The notes under the pieces: model-generated
Database searches by the model: none
What the model saw: only the letters and a program-made list of their open reading frames with translations
Told to the model about the DNA's origin: nothing
In this document: positions 10,405-21,640 of the stretch, piece after piece
How the letters are laid out: every line of letters begins with the position of its first letter
Position numbering within the stretch: position 1 is the stretch's first letter
Assembly (NCBI GenBank): GCA_021399435.1
Contig: JAJTUP010000005.1
Coordinates: forward strand, 1,178,001-1,242,000
Length of the DNA: 64,000 nucleotides
Origin: Diaporthe sp. PMI_573
Lineage: Eukaryota; Ascomycota; Sordariomycetes; Diaporthales; Diaporthaceae
Direction: 5' to 3'
Made by a program: the position numbers and the translations under genes

Positions 10405-13101
10405 TCACATCGTTGCCCCCGCGGGCTCCTGACCTCTTACCAAGTTTGACGCTCCTCGATTGTCCTCGGGATTCACCAGGGTGATGATCAGGTCTGGATC
10501 CCTAGAGTAAACTCGGAGGCAGGCGACACAGACAGCATTCCACTCACCGTCATCGCCCTCCCCACCGTCCGAGTCAGAAGCTTCGTCCATGGGCGGTTCC
10601 GCTTGTACGTTGATATTCAGGCCCCTACCATTTTCCGCTCCCGGTTCAGATTTCTTTGCCCTCATCGGGAGAGCTTCTCTTCCTCTATCAGGTTGGTCCA
10701 GCTCTTCCTCCTGCTGACGCTCTTCGTCTCCTGCCTCTTTGTGATCGGTCTCTGCCGTGAGCGTCTCCATAGACTGATCTTCAGGCTTGCGCTCCCCGCT
10801 GCCGTTGGTATCCGGGCCCTCGGCTGCGTCCTGGAATTCTTCAAGCTCGGCGTGATCTTCCGATCTGCTGCCATGTCCCTCGCTTGACGTCGGCTCCTGT
10901 GGCGACATGACATCGACGTCGAACTCTACATATCTTCCGTGAATGTGGTGGTGATGCTCCTCTATGTGAGACCTCATCTTGCTCTTGGACTTTTGCACCT
11001 CAAGTTTCATGTCCTCATCAGGGCTGCGATTGCTTTTTGTCAGCTAACCATTCTACACCATGAACAGATGACCCAGCTGATACACCCCTTTCAAACCTGG
11101 GAATGTGCATTCGTCCATTTGGCATGGAACTCAGTTTGATATTTTGTGATCGTCGTTATCACGTAGAAATCCTTCAGATAGCGGAAATGAGATGTTGAAA
11201 TAAACTCACATTCCTCCCTTTGCGTGTGCAAGATCGTATTGTAATCCCACCTGCCTGAGCTTCTGCGGATTGAAGTTCGCATACTGGGGGACCAAGGATT
11301 CGACAGAGTGCTTTTGGACACGCTCGGCGGTGATCTGCGGAACGATTTCGTACTGGCCTTGCTCAAGAGCAATTTCGCAACTGACCGATCGATCTGTCTT
11401 CTCGCGGACTGGGCGGGCCCCGCAGATGTAGTCTCCAGTCTGACTTCCCTGTTTTCGTAGGACGAAGTGAAGGCTGAACCGATATTGACCCTCCAGACCT
11501 CTGAAATAACGTGTGTCCAACTAAAATTCGGGTGAGTCAGCGGGCCTATCTATGACTTTCAAGAGCTGGAAACTCACTTGTGCCATGACAATCACAAACA
11601 TGCCAGCTTTCTTGACGTCGAGGATAAATTTGGTACGCAAGTATCCAGTGACCCATGACACACTGCAGCTCGCCCACTGCTGGATGACCGTCCAGCGCTC
11701 GTCAAACAAACGAGTGCGATAGATGTATCCGAAAGTCTGGAGCATATCGCCATAGTCCATCCAGAAAATTCCGTCGTTTCTGAATCGGTGGTCGAGCTTT
11801 TCCATCCAGTACGGGGTCCACTCTTCGGATCCATCTGACCACCTTCCGTTCCACTCGCCGATGCTGCCTTTGGAGTCTCTCCCTCCCCAAGGATTCCTGT
11901 AACTGTCAGCAATCTTTGATACCCCATGTGCTAAAGAGATGACGGTCGAAGTTCTGTACCTGATCTTGACCAAGCGTACCGAGCCCCTCCCATCTTCCGT
12001 GTCCACTTCGACGGCTTGGAGTATAGTATAAGCATGACCAAGGGCCACTCCTGAGTCTGCTTCAGCCCTGCCAACTCGAATAGCACTTAAGCCGAACACG
12101 AACTGGCCGTCCGAGCTAGTCAGCTCCTTCCACAGTCTGTCCTTTCTCAACACCCTGTTGGTAGCAATAGTAGTGGTAACCCCACCAGTCATATCTTCGA
12201 CGCCTTCTCCGACATAGCCGCCGTCAATGGCCTCGTAATCACCATGGGCTTTCGCATAAGCCTTTTCCATCAGCGGTAGCCACGTCTCGTTTTGCTCCGT
12301 ACACCGGCTGAAGAAGAGCGCCTCGGACCCCTTCTGTTTCATGTCCCTGAACTTTGCGGCCTTGGAGCCATCGGGATCGAAGACATCGGGGTCATCCTCT
12401 CGGAAGTCCACCGAGCGGAGGTACAGATTATCGTCGACAATCGTAGAAATCCACTCCCCATCGCGCTGGAACACGAACCCATACACACCACACTCCTCAT
12501 CTCGGGCGACACAGATCCTGTCCATGAGATCCTTGCGGTGCGCCATGGTCGCGATGGCCGCCAACCACCAGCAGTCTCCGCCGTCACCCTGCTGGACATC
12601 CGTGTGCGAGTACCCGTTAACAGTAAATTGAGGGTTCTTGAAGATCCAGTCCAGACGATGAACCGACCCGGGGTCTACTCCTCGTGTCATGACGCTGTTC
12701 GCACTCATGGCGCCGGGAGATGGAGGACGAGGAGAGGGAGATCCACGACGTTGACGCGGGGGCAGGCGCGGTAGGTGCAGTCCAACGAGGCAGTTGTCCC
12801 TGCCCGCAAAGTCTGACTCGATGTCGAAGTCCGGGTCCGTGAACTTCTCGTTGGTGCGCTCGCATTCCTCCTTGATGCGACTGACCTTGTCGCGGCACTC
12901 CTTGGCTGCGATGTCGTAGCTCTCGGCCGCATTGCGAGCCGACGATGCACCACGCGGGTCAGGGTGGACAGGAAGCAGGCTGGCGTACAAAAAACGGGGA
13001 AAGATGGACGTTACTTTGCTTGGGCGCCTGCGAGAGAACTTGGACCAGAAAGTGTTGACATCCGCTTGCGGGGTCCGGGGAACTCGCCGACCACCATCCA
13101 T
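10405..13101 (-). CDS. Calpain-family cysteine protease with acidic C-terminal extension
   Basis: Four exons on the minus strand (11960-13101, 11578-11896, 11210-11520, 10405-11023) give 796 residues; the last junction is the least certain. The N-terminal region includes YDIAAKECRDKVSRIKEECERTN, typical of fungal calpain-like proteins. The C2 catalytic core is complete: Cys in QGDGGDCWWLAAIA, His in ALGHAYTILQAVEV, Asn in KIRNPWGG, the last restored exactly by removing the 11897-11959 intron. A C2-like domain follows (MAQLDTRYFRGLEGQYRFSLHFVL). The final exon holds about 150 low-complexity acidic residues and a His run (IEEHHHHIHG), then the family tail GEWNAVCVACLRVYS. It is probably a cytosolic, regulatory, limited-proteolysis enzyme. 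The start ATG (MDGGRRVP) follows the only upstream in-frame options, which are not ATG. Confidence 0.85.
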
Positions 13102-14486
13102 TTTCCTTTCACGTAAGCTGGATTGAGAGACAATGTACAAGAAATGAATGTTCAATGTAGTCGTCGCGACCGCTCTCAGCCGTTCGAGGGCTCATGATGG
13201 TGCGGAGGTGAAAGCCTGCAGAACCGACACACCATGCCCCTGGTGGTTATGATAGGACGGCGCCTAATGCTTGACTGCGGCACAGCTGCGTTTGGCCCTT
13301 CTGCAAATGCAACCGCGCGCGCATCGCGTCACAGACCCTCGGGCGCTTATCTGCATGCGCTTCGCTAATTCCCGGCGGCGCTATTGGTCCTCCTCGTAAT
13401 ATTTTCTTTGCCAATTGGAATTCGCTGCGATAGCAAACTTGAAGAGGCTTGGGGGGGCAATGTCTGTACTCCGGATCGGACATGGCTTCCGGACAAATTG
13501 AGACTCGTTGCATCTCTCTTATCAAAGCAAAGCGATTTACAAGTCGCGACTAACTGCTGCCATCACTTGTAGATCTTCAAGTTTGTGACTGCTTAAATAC
13601 CTTGAGACCTTATAACACTACAAGAGGTCTGGAAACTTTTCTTGCATGAGTATATGAGCATTGCTTTAGACCATCTATCAAGCTGTGTCCTCATTCGTCA
13701 AGCTCTCAACAACAATAATAGATAGGGGCATTGCCCAATGGCGCAAACTATCAATTATGAGGGTTCATTAGTATTCAACCAGAACGCGGTCCATTTTCAT
13801 ATTTACGTCAAACCCATCCAGGGGTTTTCGCTTAGACAACATGGATCTTTGGGCACTATGGCTGACTTTAGCCCGTGCATTGAGATCGAAAGGAGGCTTT
13901 GCTACTGCGAGACTGTTATTCTTCGGCATGGCTCGAGGACAATGGGCGAGGCCAAGGCTTGGCTGAGCCTGTGGCTCTATTCTATCAGGCACCCGGCTCC
14001 CCCTGGCTCATCCAGGATGGGAACCTTCCTTAATTTAATGCTGATGAAATCTGCCAACGCCTCGGTCACGACGTCCGCCGCGATGGAAGGCGGCGGACTC
14101 TGCGCCTGTATACTGGCCGACCACTCCGCTGTTTTGCTCCTTCATTGTTTTCCTTCCTGCTCTCCCAGCCTCTTTCCTATGCAGGAACACTTGAAGATTG
14201 AGGACCAGTTCTGCGCCTCTGTGGTGTCGGCAGGGTACTTCTAGTCCATGTTGATTTTGTCGAAGCCCCTGTTCTTCATTGACGGCGGTTTATTTCCACG
14301 AAACATCCTCTATCGTAGACAAGTAATATAAGAGGTTTGCACAGAATTGTACCTAGAGTAGATACACTCTGAAGATGCTGTCTGAGAATCATTCGGAAGT
14401 AAAGCATGATTGATTAGTTACAAACATATTCATCCCCACGCTGTCCACCCCCATGATCGAATGCCTGGCTCTGATCAGCACGGCAC
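13102..14486. other. Intergenic spacer
   Basis: About 1.4 kb between the calpain start and the 3' end of a regulator gene, both on the minus strand. A 168-codon plus-strand frame (13738-14244) exists but has no family feature, splice context or domain; I do not call it. Confidence 0.5.
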
Positions 14487-16685
14487 TCATGTTGTTCCCT
14501 CCAAAAAGGCATCTAGAAAAGTCATATCAATGCTCTGTGACATCCAATTCTCGTCACGCAAATCCAGTAACACAGGATCGACCAGGTTCACGGCGTCATA
14601 GGCTGGAGGAGACCCAGGACTCGTCCCAGCTCCGCCATCAAACGCCATTGTTGTACTTGACTCGCATGCAGCAGCGTCATTGTCATTCGGCCGCACTATG
14701 CGCATGACGCCAAAGTAGGGAATGAAAATGCGCTCGCCCTCTTCAGGGGCAGAAGCCGAAGCGCCAGTAGCAGATTGCCCGTTATCGGACTGGCCGTGGA
14801 CGCTGACATATGCGTTGCCAGGGTGGATGGAAAGATTACTACTCGCCTCAATCTCCAGCAATCGGTTCAGAATATCGGCGCTCCGGGCGCAGAGCGCATC
14901 CCCGCTCGAACTGCTCATGAATCGCATCGTCTCGAGGGCCTGCTCCATCATCGCCCGGTCGCTGGGCGCCTGGTATGAGAGCAGGCTATCTACCTGGGAG
15001 GAGAGCTCATCTTGTTCTTGAGAATGGGAGTGGCGACAATTGCCGCCGAGGTGGGCCAGCACGAGTGTGATGGCTGCCATAAGGCCCAAGAAGTTTGCGA
15101 AGCGGCAACTGGACGCTGTCCGGTTGAAGTCTCGCAGGAGGATGAAGCGGGAGAGGACCTCGCGGGAGGAATGGACGCATGCTATCCGTGCCATTTCGGA
15201 TCGCTGTCTGTCTATTTCTCCTCCCTTGGCTAGCATGTGAGGGACATTGAGCTGGGCTCGTAGATCGTGGTGAAGCATCTGGACGATCAGTCGTCGCATA
15301 TCCCAGAACAGCTTGGGTGGGCTCTTGGAACTTTCTGCCAGGTTCGGCGGCAGCCACCATCGACTGGGGACGCTGTTCGCCGCTCTCTGCAGCTCCTGGT
15401 CCAGTGCTTGCGTCGCCTTGACGTCTGGCGGGCTCTGGTCTGCTGAAGACCTATGTGCGAGCGCGAGAACCATGACGTGGCGATATACCTGCTCCAGGTA
15501 TCCCTCTGGCGTTTCGACTGCCGTATCGAACGGGGCCGGGGCATCGTTCCTGGTAGCATTGGCTGCACCCGGTGGAAGTCCTAACATGCGGGAGAGTTGA
15601 AGGTCGTAATTGACGATCCGGAACCATAGGTTGGGCAACTCGACGCGTGTACCACTGGGTTCAGGGAGATGCAGGGCCTCTCGCTGGTGCGTGATCCCTC
15701 CTGCCAGATGGAGCCCCATCGCCTGAGCCAGGCGCATCGCTCTCTGCACCGCCATCCAGCTCAGTCGGAGACGGCCACAGTTGCACTGGTATACACTCTC
15801 CAGGATCACGCCCTCTAGGCTCTCGATGCTGCCGAGCAGCTCGTCCTGCCGTGTCACGAGGCTGATGGCCGTGTTGGCACAGCGTTCCATCAGTGCCGCA
15901 GCAGGCTCGCTCAGACAGCTCAGTTCTGGGTACGTGACGGATTGCATCTCCTGCAGGAAGACGGCAACCTGAAGCAAATACTTTGCGATCAGGACGGGCT
16001 TGGAAGTCACCAGAGGCGGCTCGGGCAGGACACCGTCGGTCGGCTGGATCCCGTCACGGCGTAAAGTAGCATATGACGTGGTGATGTGAATTGTTGAGAG
16101 CACAGGGTGGCGTGCGCTCGCCTTGCGTAGCAGTTGGATGTCTTGCGGACAAGGCAGAGAGCCATGCAGGGTTTGAGACAGCACCTGTAGCCTGGGCAGA
16201 CCCATGCCCGTGCCAGAAGCAATCGGCTCGCTTGGCGAGGCAGGAGGTGCCGTCTGAGCAGGCGTCTCTCCGGCGGCTAGACTTGGATTGATGTCTCTCG
16301 CAGGCATATACGGTGGGTTGTTTTGTCTTTGGCTCAGGACCTGAGATGCGAGCTGCGCAAACATTTCCTCTATGCGCTGCAGCCGGTTGGAAATGGTAGT
16401 GGCAGCATTAACATCGGCAGTCTCTCGAGCATCATCGTCGTCAAAGTGTTGGCTGATGCATTTGGTGCCACGGCGTAGACAACTGGTGCAGACGTCGCCG
16501 CCGTCGTCGAGAGAGCATTTCTCTTTTCGCTTCTTACACGCCCAGCAGCTGTGTGTGCCTTTGCGCAGGCTGCGTTTTCGTTTTCTGGCCCGCTCAACTT
16601 GCTGCTCATCATGTTGGCTTTCGTTGGCGGCTCGCTCGTCGCAGGCCTCGACACGCGAGGCCCGCAAGTTGATTGTGTCTGACAT
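14487..16685 (-). CDS. Zn2Cys6 binuclear-cluster transcription factor
   Basis: An intact, intronless 732-residue protein. The zinc cluster is complete: Cys47, 50, 57, 66, 69 and 76 in the canonical C-x2-C-x6-C-x8-C-x2-C-x6-C spacing (CWACKKRKEKC, then CTSCLRRGTKC), preceded by a basic stretch (RARKRKRSLRKG). A short coil (RLQRIEEMFAQLASQVLSQ) follows, then the fungal transcription-factor middle region (LLGSIESLEGVILESVYQCNCGRLRLSWMAVQRAMRLAQAMGLHL). It acts in the nucleus on CGG-containing sites. The gene is divergent from an MFS exporter with 766 bp between start codons, the classic layout of a pathway-specific regulator and its efflux pump; the shared promoter holds CCG/CGG palindromes. Regulation of the exporter is inference. 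Confidence 0.92.
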   Translation of the reverse strand: MSDTINLRASRVEACDERAANESQHDEQQVERARKRKRSLRKGTHSCWACKKRKEKCSLDDGGDVCTSCLRRGTKCISQHFDDDDARETADVNAATTISNRLQRIEEMFAQLASQVLSQRQNNPPYMPARDINPSLAAGETPAQTAPPASPSEPIASGTGMGLPRLQVLSQTLHGSLPCPQDIQLLRKASARHPVLSTIHITTSYATLRRDGIQPTDGVLPEPPLVTSKPVLIAKYLLQVAVFLQEMQSVTYPELSCLSEPAAALMERCANTAISLVTRQDELLGSIESLEGVILESVYQCNCGRLRLSWMAVQRAMRLAQAMGLHLAGGITHQREALHLPEPSGTRVELPNLWFRIVNYDLQLSRMLGLPPGAANATRNDAPAPFDTAVETPEGYLEQVYRHVMVLALAHRSSADQSPPDVKATQALDQELQRAANSVPSRWWLPPNLAESSKSPPKLFWDMRRLIVQMLHHDLRAQLNVPHMLAKGGEIDRQRSEMARIACVHSSREVLSRFILLRDFNRTASSCRFANFLGLMAAITLVLAHLGGNCRHSHSQEQDELSSQVDSLLSYQAPSDRAMMEQALETMRFMSSSSGDALCARSADILNRLLEIEASSNLSIHPGNAYVSVHGQSDNGQSATGASASAPEEGERIFIPYFGVMRIVRPNDNDAAACESSTTMAFDGGAGTSPGSPPAYDAVNLVDPVLLDLRDENWMSQSIDMTFLDAFLEGTT

Positions 16686-17046
16686 GATGGAACTCAGAGC
16701 ACGATGTGAGGTGAATACCTAGTTAGGCTTGTTCGTTGACTGCGTTTTTGTCATTTGAGGTGAGCCACATGCAGCTCAATTGTCTCGTAGACGATTCGTA
16801 GACGATAATGGGGGGGGGAGGTGTGTGACCGTCAAATGGTGAGTAGCATTTTGGGTGGTTCTATGGACTATTTATATTCTTTGAGTTCCTCTACTAAGCT
16901 GGAACGGCAATGAGTGGTGGGGTGGCTCTATGGTAAGTTTGGTGGGCGAAACCCCAGACCAGACTCAAGGGTCTAAATACTACGTGGGTGGTCTGGAAAT
17001 GTACTAGCGCAATAGCAGTATAAGGTATTCACACAGGAGGACTCCT

Positions 17047-17068
17047 TTCCTCCGGCCCGGCGGAGGAA
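17047..17068. promoter_or_regulatory. Palindrome TTCCTCCG-N6-CGGAGGAA
   Basis: Perfect 8-bp inverted arms around GCCCGG, in the shared promoter. CCG/CGG half-sites in inverted orientation suit a Zn2Cys6 dimer. Confidence 0.55.
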
Positions 17069-17145
17069 TCGAGGAATCAGAATGGGTGAACGTAAGCTGG
17101 ACGCAGGGGGTCGATCACGTGTGCCAAGAAGTCAACCCGTCTTGC

Positions 17146-17170
17146 TTCGTCCGGCGAACCGGCGGACGAA
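17146..17170. promoter_or_regulatory. Palindrome TTCGTCCG-N9-CGGACGAA
   Basis: Perfect 8-bp inverted arms around GCGAACCGG. Its arms differ from the palindrome 99 bp upstream at one base (TTCsTCCG), so the two look like copies of one recognition element with different spacers. Confidence 0.55.
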
Positions 17171-17451
17171 CAAAAAGGAGGCCCTGTTCCGGCCTAGTAC
17201 GGGGAGTTGGCTGGGAATTCACCGGAGGTAGGGAGCGGAAAACAGCCCGCCCTGGAATGGAAATTCTGCCCTTCAAGCAGTTGGATGGCTGACTTGTAGC
17301 GTCCTCCCCCCGGCCGGGTTCCGGTCTATCCACTCGTTGTTTGTGACCGGGTGAATCACAACAGGACAAATCGATATTTATTCATTCCGTATCTTCTAAG
17401 GTTCTAAAATGTATCGAAAGACAGTTAGGCCACTTGATTGCATACGCAGCC

Positions 17452-19432
17452 ATGTCTTCCGCTAGCAACGACGTTGAAACCCGCCAACACAGCACAGAGA
17501 AGAACTCAGAGCAAAAGCTCGATAGCTCTACCAAGACCATGGCTGATAACAACGAGAAACAGAATGGTGAGGAGACATCGCAGCAGAGTGACTCGGAAAA
17601 GGATGTAGAATATGCTACATCCTTCAAGCTGGCCGCCATCATGGTGACCATCAACCTGAGCACCATGGTTGCTGCTTTAGATCTGGTAAGAATTGAGCCA
17701 GACAGAGACCTCACTTGCAAGAATGTGATGAATACTTATTATGACGACGCTGACCCTCCAATCCACCATTCAGGGCATCGTAGCCACAGCCATTCCTGCC
17801 ATAACCGAAGAATTCCAATCCCTCAACCAGATTGCCTGGTACAGCGCGGCCTGCTTCATTCTCGTCGGGGCTACCTGTGCTACGTGGGGGAAGCTGTTCA
17901 CTTACTTTTCAGCTCCTATCACTTATATGAGCGCTCTCGTCCTGTACCTGATTGGAAGCGTCGTCGCTGCCGCGGCACCAAATTCCGTAGCCCTCATTGT
18001 CGGACGAGCCATTCAAGGATGGGGCTGCTCGGGAACTCTGAGCGGTTCCGTTCTGATCATCAGCTTCACTGCTGCGCCCAAAAGTCGCCCTGTACTAATC
18101 GGGATCTGGATGGGAGTTTTCATGGGCGCTACTGTTATTGGCCCCCTTCTGGGTGGTGTCTTCACTTCTACGGTGACCTGGAGATGGTGAGCCTTCCCTT
18201 GCGGGTCTTCGTATTGATACCATAAATCTAATACTTTCCAAGGTGTTTCTGGATCAACCTTCCTATCGGCGGCCTGGCCCTCGTCCTTCAACTCATTTTC
18301 CTCCGCGTACCGAAACACATCAAGCCGGTGCCTGCAACGTGGCAAGAGATCATGCTACAGCTTGATTTCTCCGGATTTATCATCCTTGCTGCTTCCCTCA
18401 TCAGCTACACTATTGCCCTGGAACGGGGAGGATTGACACGGCCATGGTCTGACGGCAGTGTCGTAGCTACTCTCGTCGTGTGGATTGTATTAACCATCGG
18501 CTTCTTCGTCAATGAATGGCTCCTCGGTACGAGAGCAATGATGCCGCTCTATCTACTCAAGACGCGCATGACATGGGCGAGTTGCCTATACGCTTGGATG
18601 TAAGTACGGATACCTTTGACATCTTCTCCGTCTCAAGCAACCCTATGCTAATTGATGCCTCCAGTGCAAATTGTGCCAACTTCCAGGTGCTTTTCTACTT
18701 GCCTATCTACTTCCAGTCTGTCAAAGGCGACTCGGCCATCATGAGCGGTGTTTACACTCTCCCCTTCGTGTGCTTCTACGCACTGGGCTCGTTCCTCAGC
18801 GGTCTCTGGATCAGCAAGACAAGACTCCCGATTGCTGCCGAGATTGTCAGTCCTGTACTGGCCCTGATTGGCGCCATCCTTTTTGAAGAGATGGGCATCG
18901 ATACCTCCAAAGCCTGGTATGTTGGAGCACAGATTCCGTTTGGATTCGGCATCGGCCTGGGCAATCAAGTCCCTGTGACTGCGCTGCAGTCGTTTTCCAA
19001 GCCGGCAGAGGTTGCAGCCACTATGGGCATTATCTTCAGTCAGTACAACATTTTGTCTTGAACCCTCGCGAAAAGGAAAACCACTGACAAGCGTGAATAG
19101 CGTGCCAAACCATCAGTGGCGCCTACTTCGCCACCGCGGCACAATCCGTCTTCGAGAATACTATCTATAAGAGCTTGGCAGCCACAGGTATCAGTGCGAG
19201 TGCCGTCAATGAGGCTGGCGCAGCCGGACTCTCAAACAACTTCAGCGGAGAGGAGCTTACACATATCCTCGAGGCGTACATGGCCGGTATTCACAACGTT
19301 TTCATCTTCGCCGTCGCCGGCGCGGCCGCAACTGTGCTAGTCGCCATCTTGATCCCCCCAATGAGGATCCCGTCTCACGAAGAGAAAAAGGCAGATGACA
19401 AAGAGGCTGGAGATGCAAGCATTGCCAAGTGA
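17452..19432 (+). CDS. MFS drug/toxin exporter (14-helix drug:H+ antiporter type)
   Basis: Five exons (17452-17685, 17774-18186, 18243-18599, 18665-19038, 19101-19432) give an intact 569-residue protein. A hydrophilic N-terminus of ~60 residues precedes the first helix. The antiporter motif at the end of helix 1 is LDLGIVATAIPAIT, followed by the SLNQIAWYSAACFILVGATCATWGKLF segment; VGRAIQGWGCSG and [26 protein letters not shown] are typical of the 14-helix group (gliotoxin/aflatoxin-pump-like). About 14 hydrophobic segments are visible, and a charged tail (EEKKADDKEAGD) ends the protein. It should export a small hydrophobic compound across the plasma membrane by proton exchange. Substrate unknown. 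All introns are phase-consistent, so the gene looks functional, unlike the monooxygenase next to it. Confidence 0.92.
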
Positions 19433-20040
19433 GACAGCATCACTATCTCGGGCACATAATGGTCCATGGCATACAAGTTGACTTGCACGCAAGATCATGA
19501 GATGCTAGTGCCACAAGTGAATAGTTGTGGCACCAAAAGGTTACTTTGGACATCTTCCACATGGTTGAAAGATCGCTCCCAGCCGGTCGATGTGATTTGG
19601 TCATTTGGTGGGTACATGTTGCGGGGAATATGAATGTGATTCTGGCACCCTTATGGCTGTGATCCTCACCCTTTCCTTCTTTCGGGAGCGGGGTTGCATT
19701 TTAGCAGAGCCATTCAAATTTCACTTGACAAGAGTCGCGTCTAGCTAGGAAATCAGCTCTCTCCTCTACGCCTCTTTTCTTACGTGCCCGAGAATCATAC
19801 CAAACTATACCGAAAGGAAAGACGACCTTGATAACATCTCCCCCGTCTTAATTTGCCCAAGTGATGAGCAGGGTAACAATGAACAAGCACACGAGTGAAG
19901 ATGGAGGCGTCGGTGATAGCAATTGTGAGGAATCATTTCAGCGAGAAAAGTAAGCAAGTTGCGCGCTCTTCTAATAACACAGATTTGTAGCTTCTAGCTA
20001 CTAGACATTCTCCCGGCCGGACTTTCCAGATAACAGACTG
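19433..20040. other. Intergenic spacer
   Basis: No gene seen. It holds the exporter's 3' end and the former promoter side of the monooxygenase pseudogene. Confidence 0.55.
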
Positions 20041-20047
20041 ATACTTT

Positions 20048-21348
20048 GTGACCCATCACACCATTCTGAATGCCCAACCATCTTGTTCGCGCACGCTCTT
20101 CACCAGGGTTACGCGGGATCAACGCATTCGCGTGGCCATTACCGGCGGAGGCTTCGCAGGTCTCACGCTGCTCATTGGTCTCCAAAAGCATCCCCATATA
20201 GACGCAGTCTTGTACGGGGGCGCCCAGAAGTTCTCCGACCTGGGTGCAAGAGCAGTTTTAGGACCCAGTTCGCAGCGTGCCATGACACTTATCGACCCTC
20301 GCATTTTACAGGGATCTGAGCGGCGAGCTACGTTCCACGGAGAAGAACCTGACGAGCATGGAATGTATACCTGTGTGAGAATCGCCCAGGGTCAGGAGCC
20401 AGATGAGGGTGGTGTGGTGGCGGAGTACAAATACAACGTGCGAGGCTCGACGATCCATCGAGCGCATGGCTGCTAACGCCTTCTTCTCCGGCACTATTAC
20501 ACATCGTTCAGAAATTCCTTTCGAACATGCTTATGCTGTTGTCGGTGACGACTACGTGAAAGCCGAGATCGCGATCCGCTGTGGCAAGAATGGGCTTGTC
20601 TTTGGTTTTCCCATGGCAAAGAAGACGATCTTCTTCATTGCATTCATAGCATTTAACAACAGCCACGACCTTGTCAAAGGCCACAAGTGGAACATCCCCG
20701 TGGACAGCGCCAATCTGCAAGGGAGCTTCACGGACTGGGGTACATTTGTACAGAAGCTCGTGAGCTTAGTCCCCGCCGATGGGTCGACACGTAGATGGTT
20801 CATCTGGGAAATGCCGCTGGCGCCAACATATGTCAACGATCGAGTTGTGATGATGGGCGATGCGGCCCATGCCTCAACCCCATTAGCTGGGTCAGGAGCT
20901 GTAATGGCCGTCGAAGACTGGTGCGTTCTTCATACTGTCCTAGGAAAATATCTCGATCCCGAGAGGCGAGCGAAGAACAAATTCCAGCAGGGCTACGAGC
21001 ATCCGACTAGTGCTGCAATCGTTTGACACAGTTAGAAGGCTGCGGGGCCAGAAGGTGGTAGTGAGGTCTGCTGAGATGAGTAGATTGCTGAGTTGTACAG
21101 AAGACGGTACTAACATGAATCAGGACGAGATGTATCGACATTTGGACGGGAATCTATGGTGGATTTACGACGACGACCAAGAAGAGCAGGTGAGAGACGC
21201 TTGTATGTTGTTCGAGCGGGCTGAGTTCGCGGCGGCACAGAACGCTCCAGCTCCGAGAAAAAGACGCACTTCCTTTCATGAATCAATCAGACGAGAAGAT
21301 CATACAGCTAGTCTTTTATCTGATGTTGGTATTTTGATGTGTCAATGA
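20048..21348 (+). pseudogene. FAD-dependent monooxygenase (salicylate hydroxylase-like) pseudogene
   Basis: Family segments occur in order but in three frames. Segment one (20048-20476) has RVAITGGGFAGLTLLIGLQKHPHID (the FAD GxGxxG region), then IDPRILQG and VRGSTIHRAHG, where it stops. Segment two (from about 20490 to 21026) has CGKNGLVFGFPMAKKTIFFIAFIAF, then MGDAAHASTPLAGSGAVMAVED, the FAD GD region. Segment three (21010-21348) continues SFDTVRRLRGQKVV and a tail ending LWWIYDDDQEEQV. The part expected between HRAH and CGKNG is largely missing. Key positions are altered: the acidic residue expected after the second strand (…YE) is GG, and the usual GAGAGQA after STP reads GSGAVMA. No ATG precedes the FAD motif in frame. 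It was probably a tailoring flavoprotein monooxygenase; it cannot be functional as read. Confidence 0.85.
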
Positions 21349-21640
21349 GCTATCTTGAGCAACCTTCCACCTCAAAAGCTAGTGTACACAGATGACAAAT
21401 GGTGAGCGGTTGTAGAAAAAGGTGCTCACAGTCTCTGCGTCTCGAAAAGACATCTCAACGAGAGCTTCATCCATACAACCGCAATAATCAACAGAGTACT
21501 CAAGTTCTGGCTTCCATGCAAGGCCAAATGGCGTCTGACGTATTCGCCCAACTTCCGTGGTCGTCATCACGGAGCAGTCGATGGCAGTAGGAGCAGCGAC
21601 GTCTGGTACAACACAGTGATCTTCCTATGATGCAGCCTCC

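Larger units (their letters stand above)
16686..17451. promoter_or_regulatory. Shared divergent promoter of the regulator and MFS exporter
   Basis: This 766-bp stretch separates two divergent start codons. It contains two inverted repeats with 8-bp arms ending in CCG/CGG (17047-17068 and 17146-17170), a G-run near 16810, and a direct repeat TCGTAGACGAT near 16785-16810. Such CGG half-sites are what Zn2Cys6 dimers bind, so autoregulation plus control of the exporter is plausible. Confidence 0.55.

Noticed and set aside
13738..14244. 168-codon plus-strand frame
   Set aside because: No domain, no splice context and no recognisable composition; could be chance.
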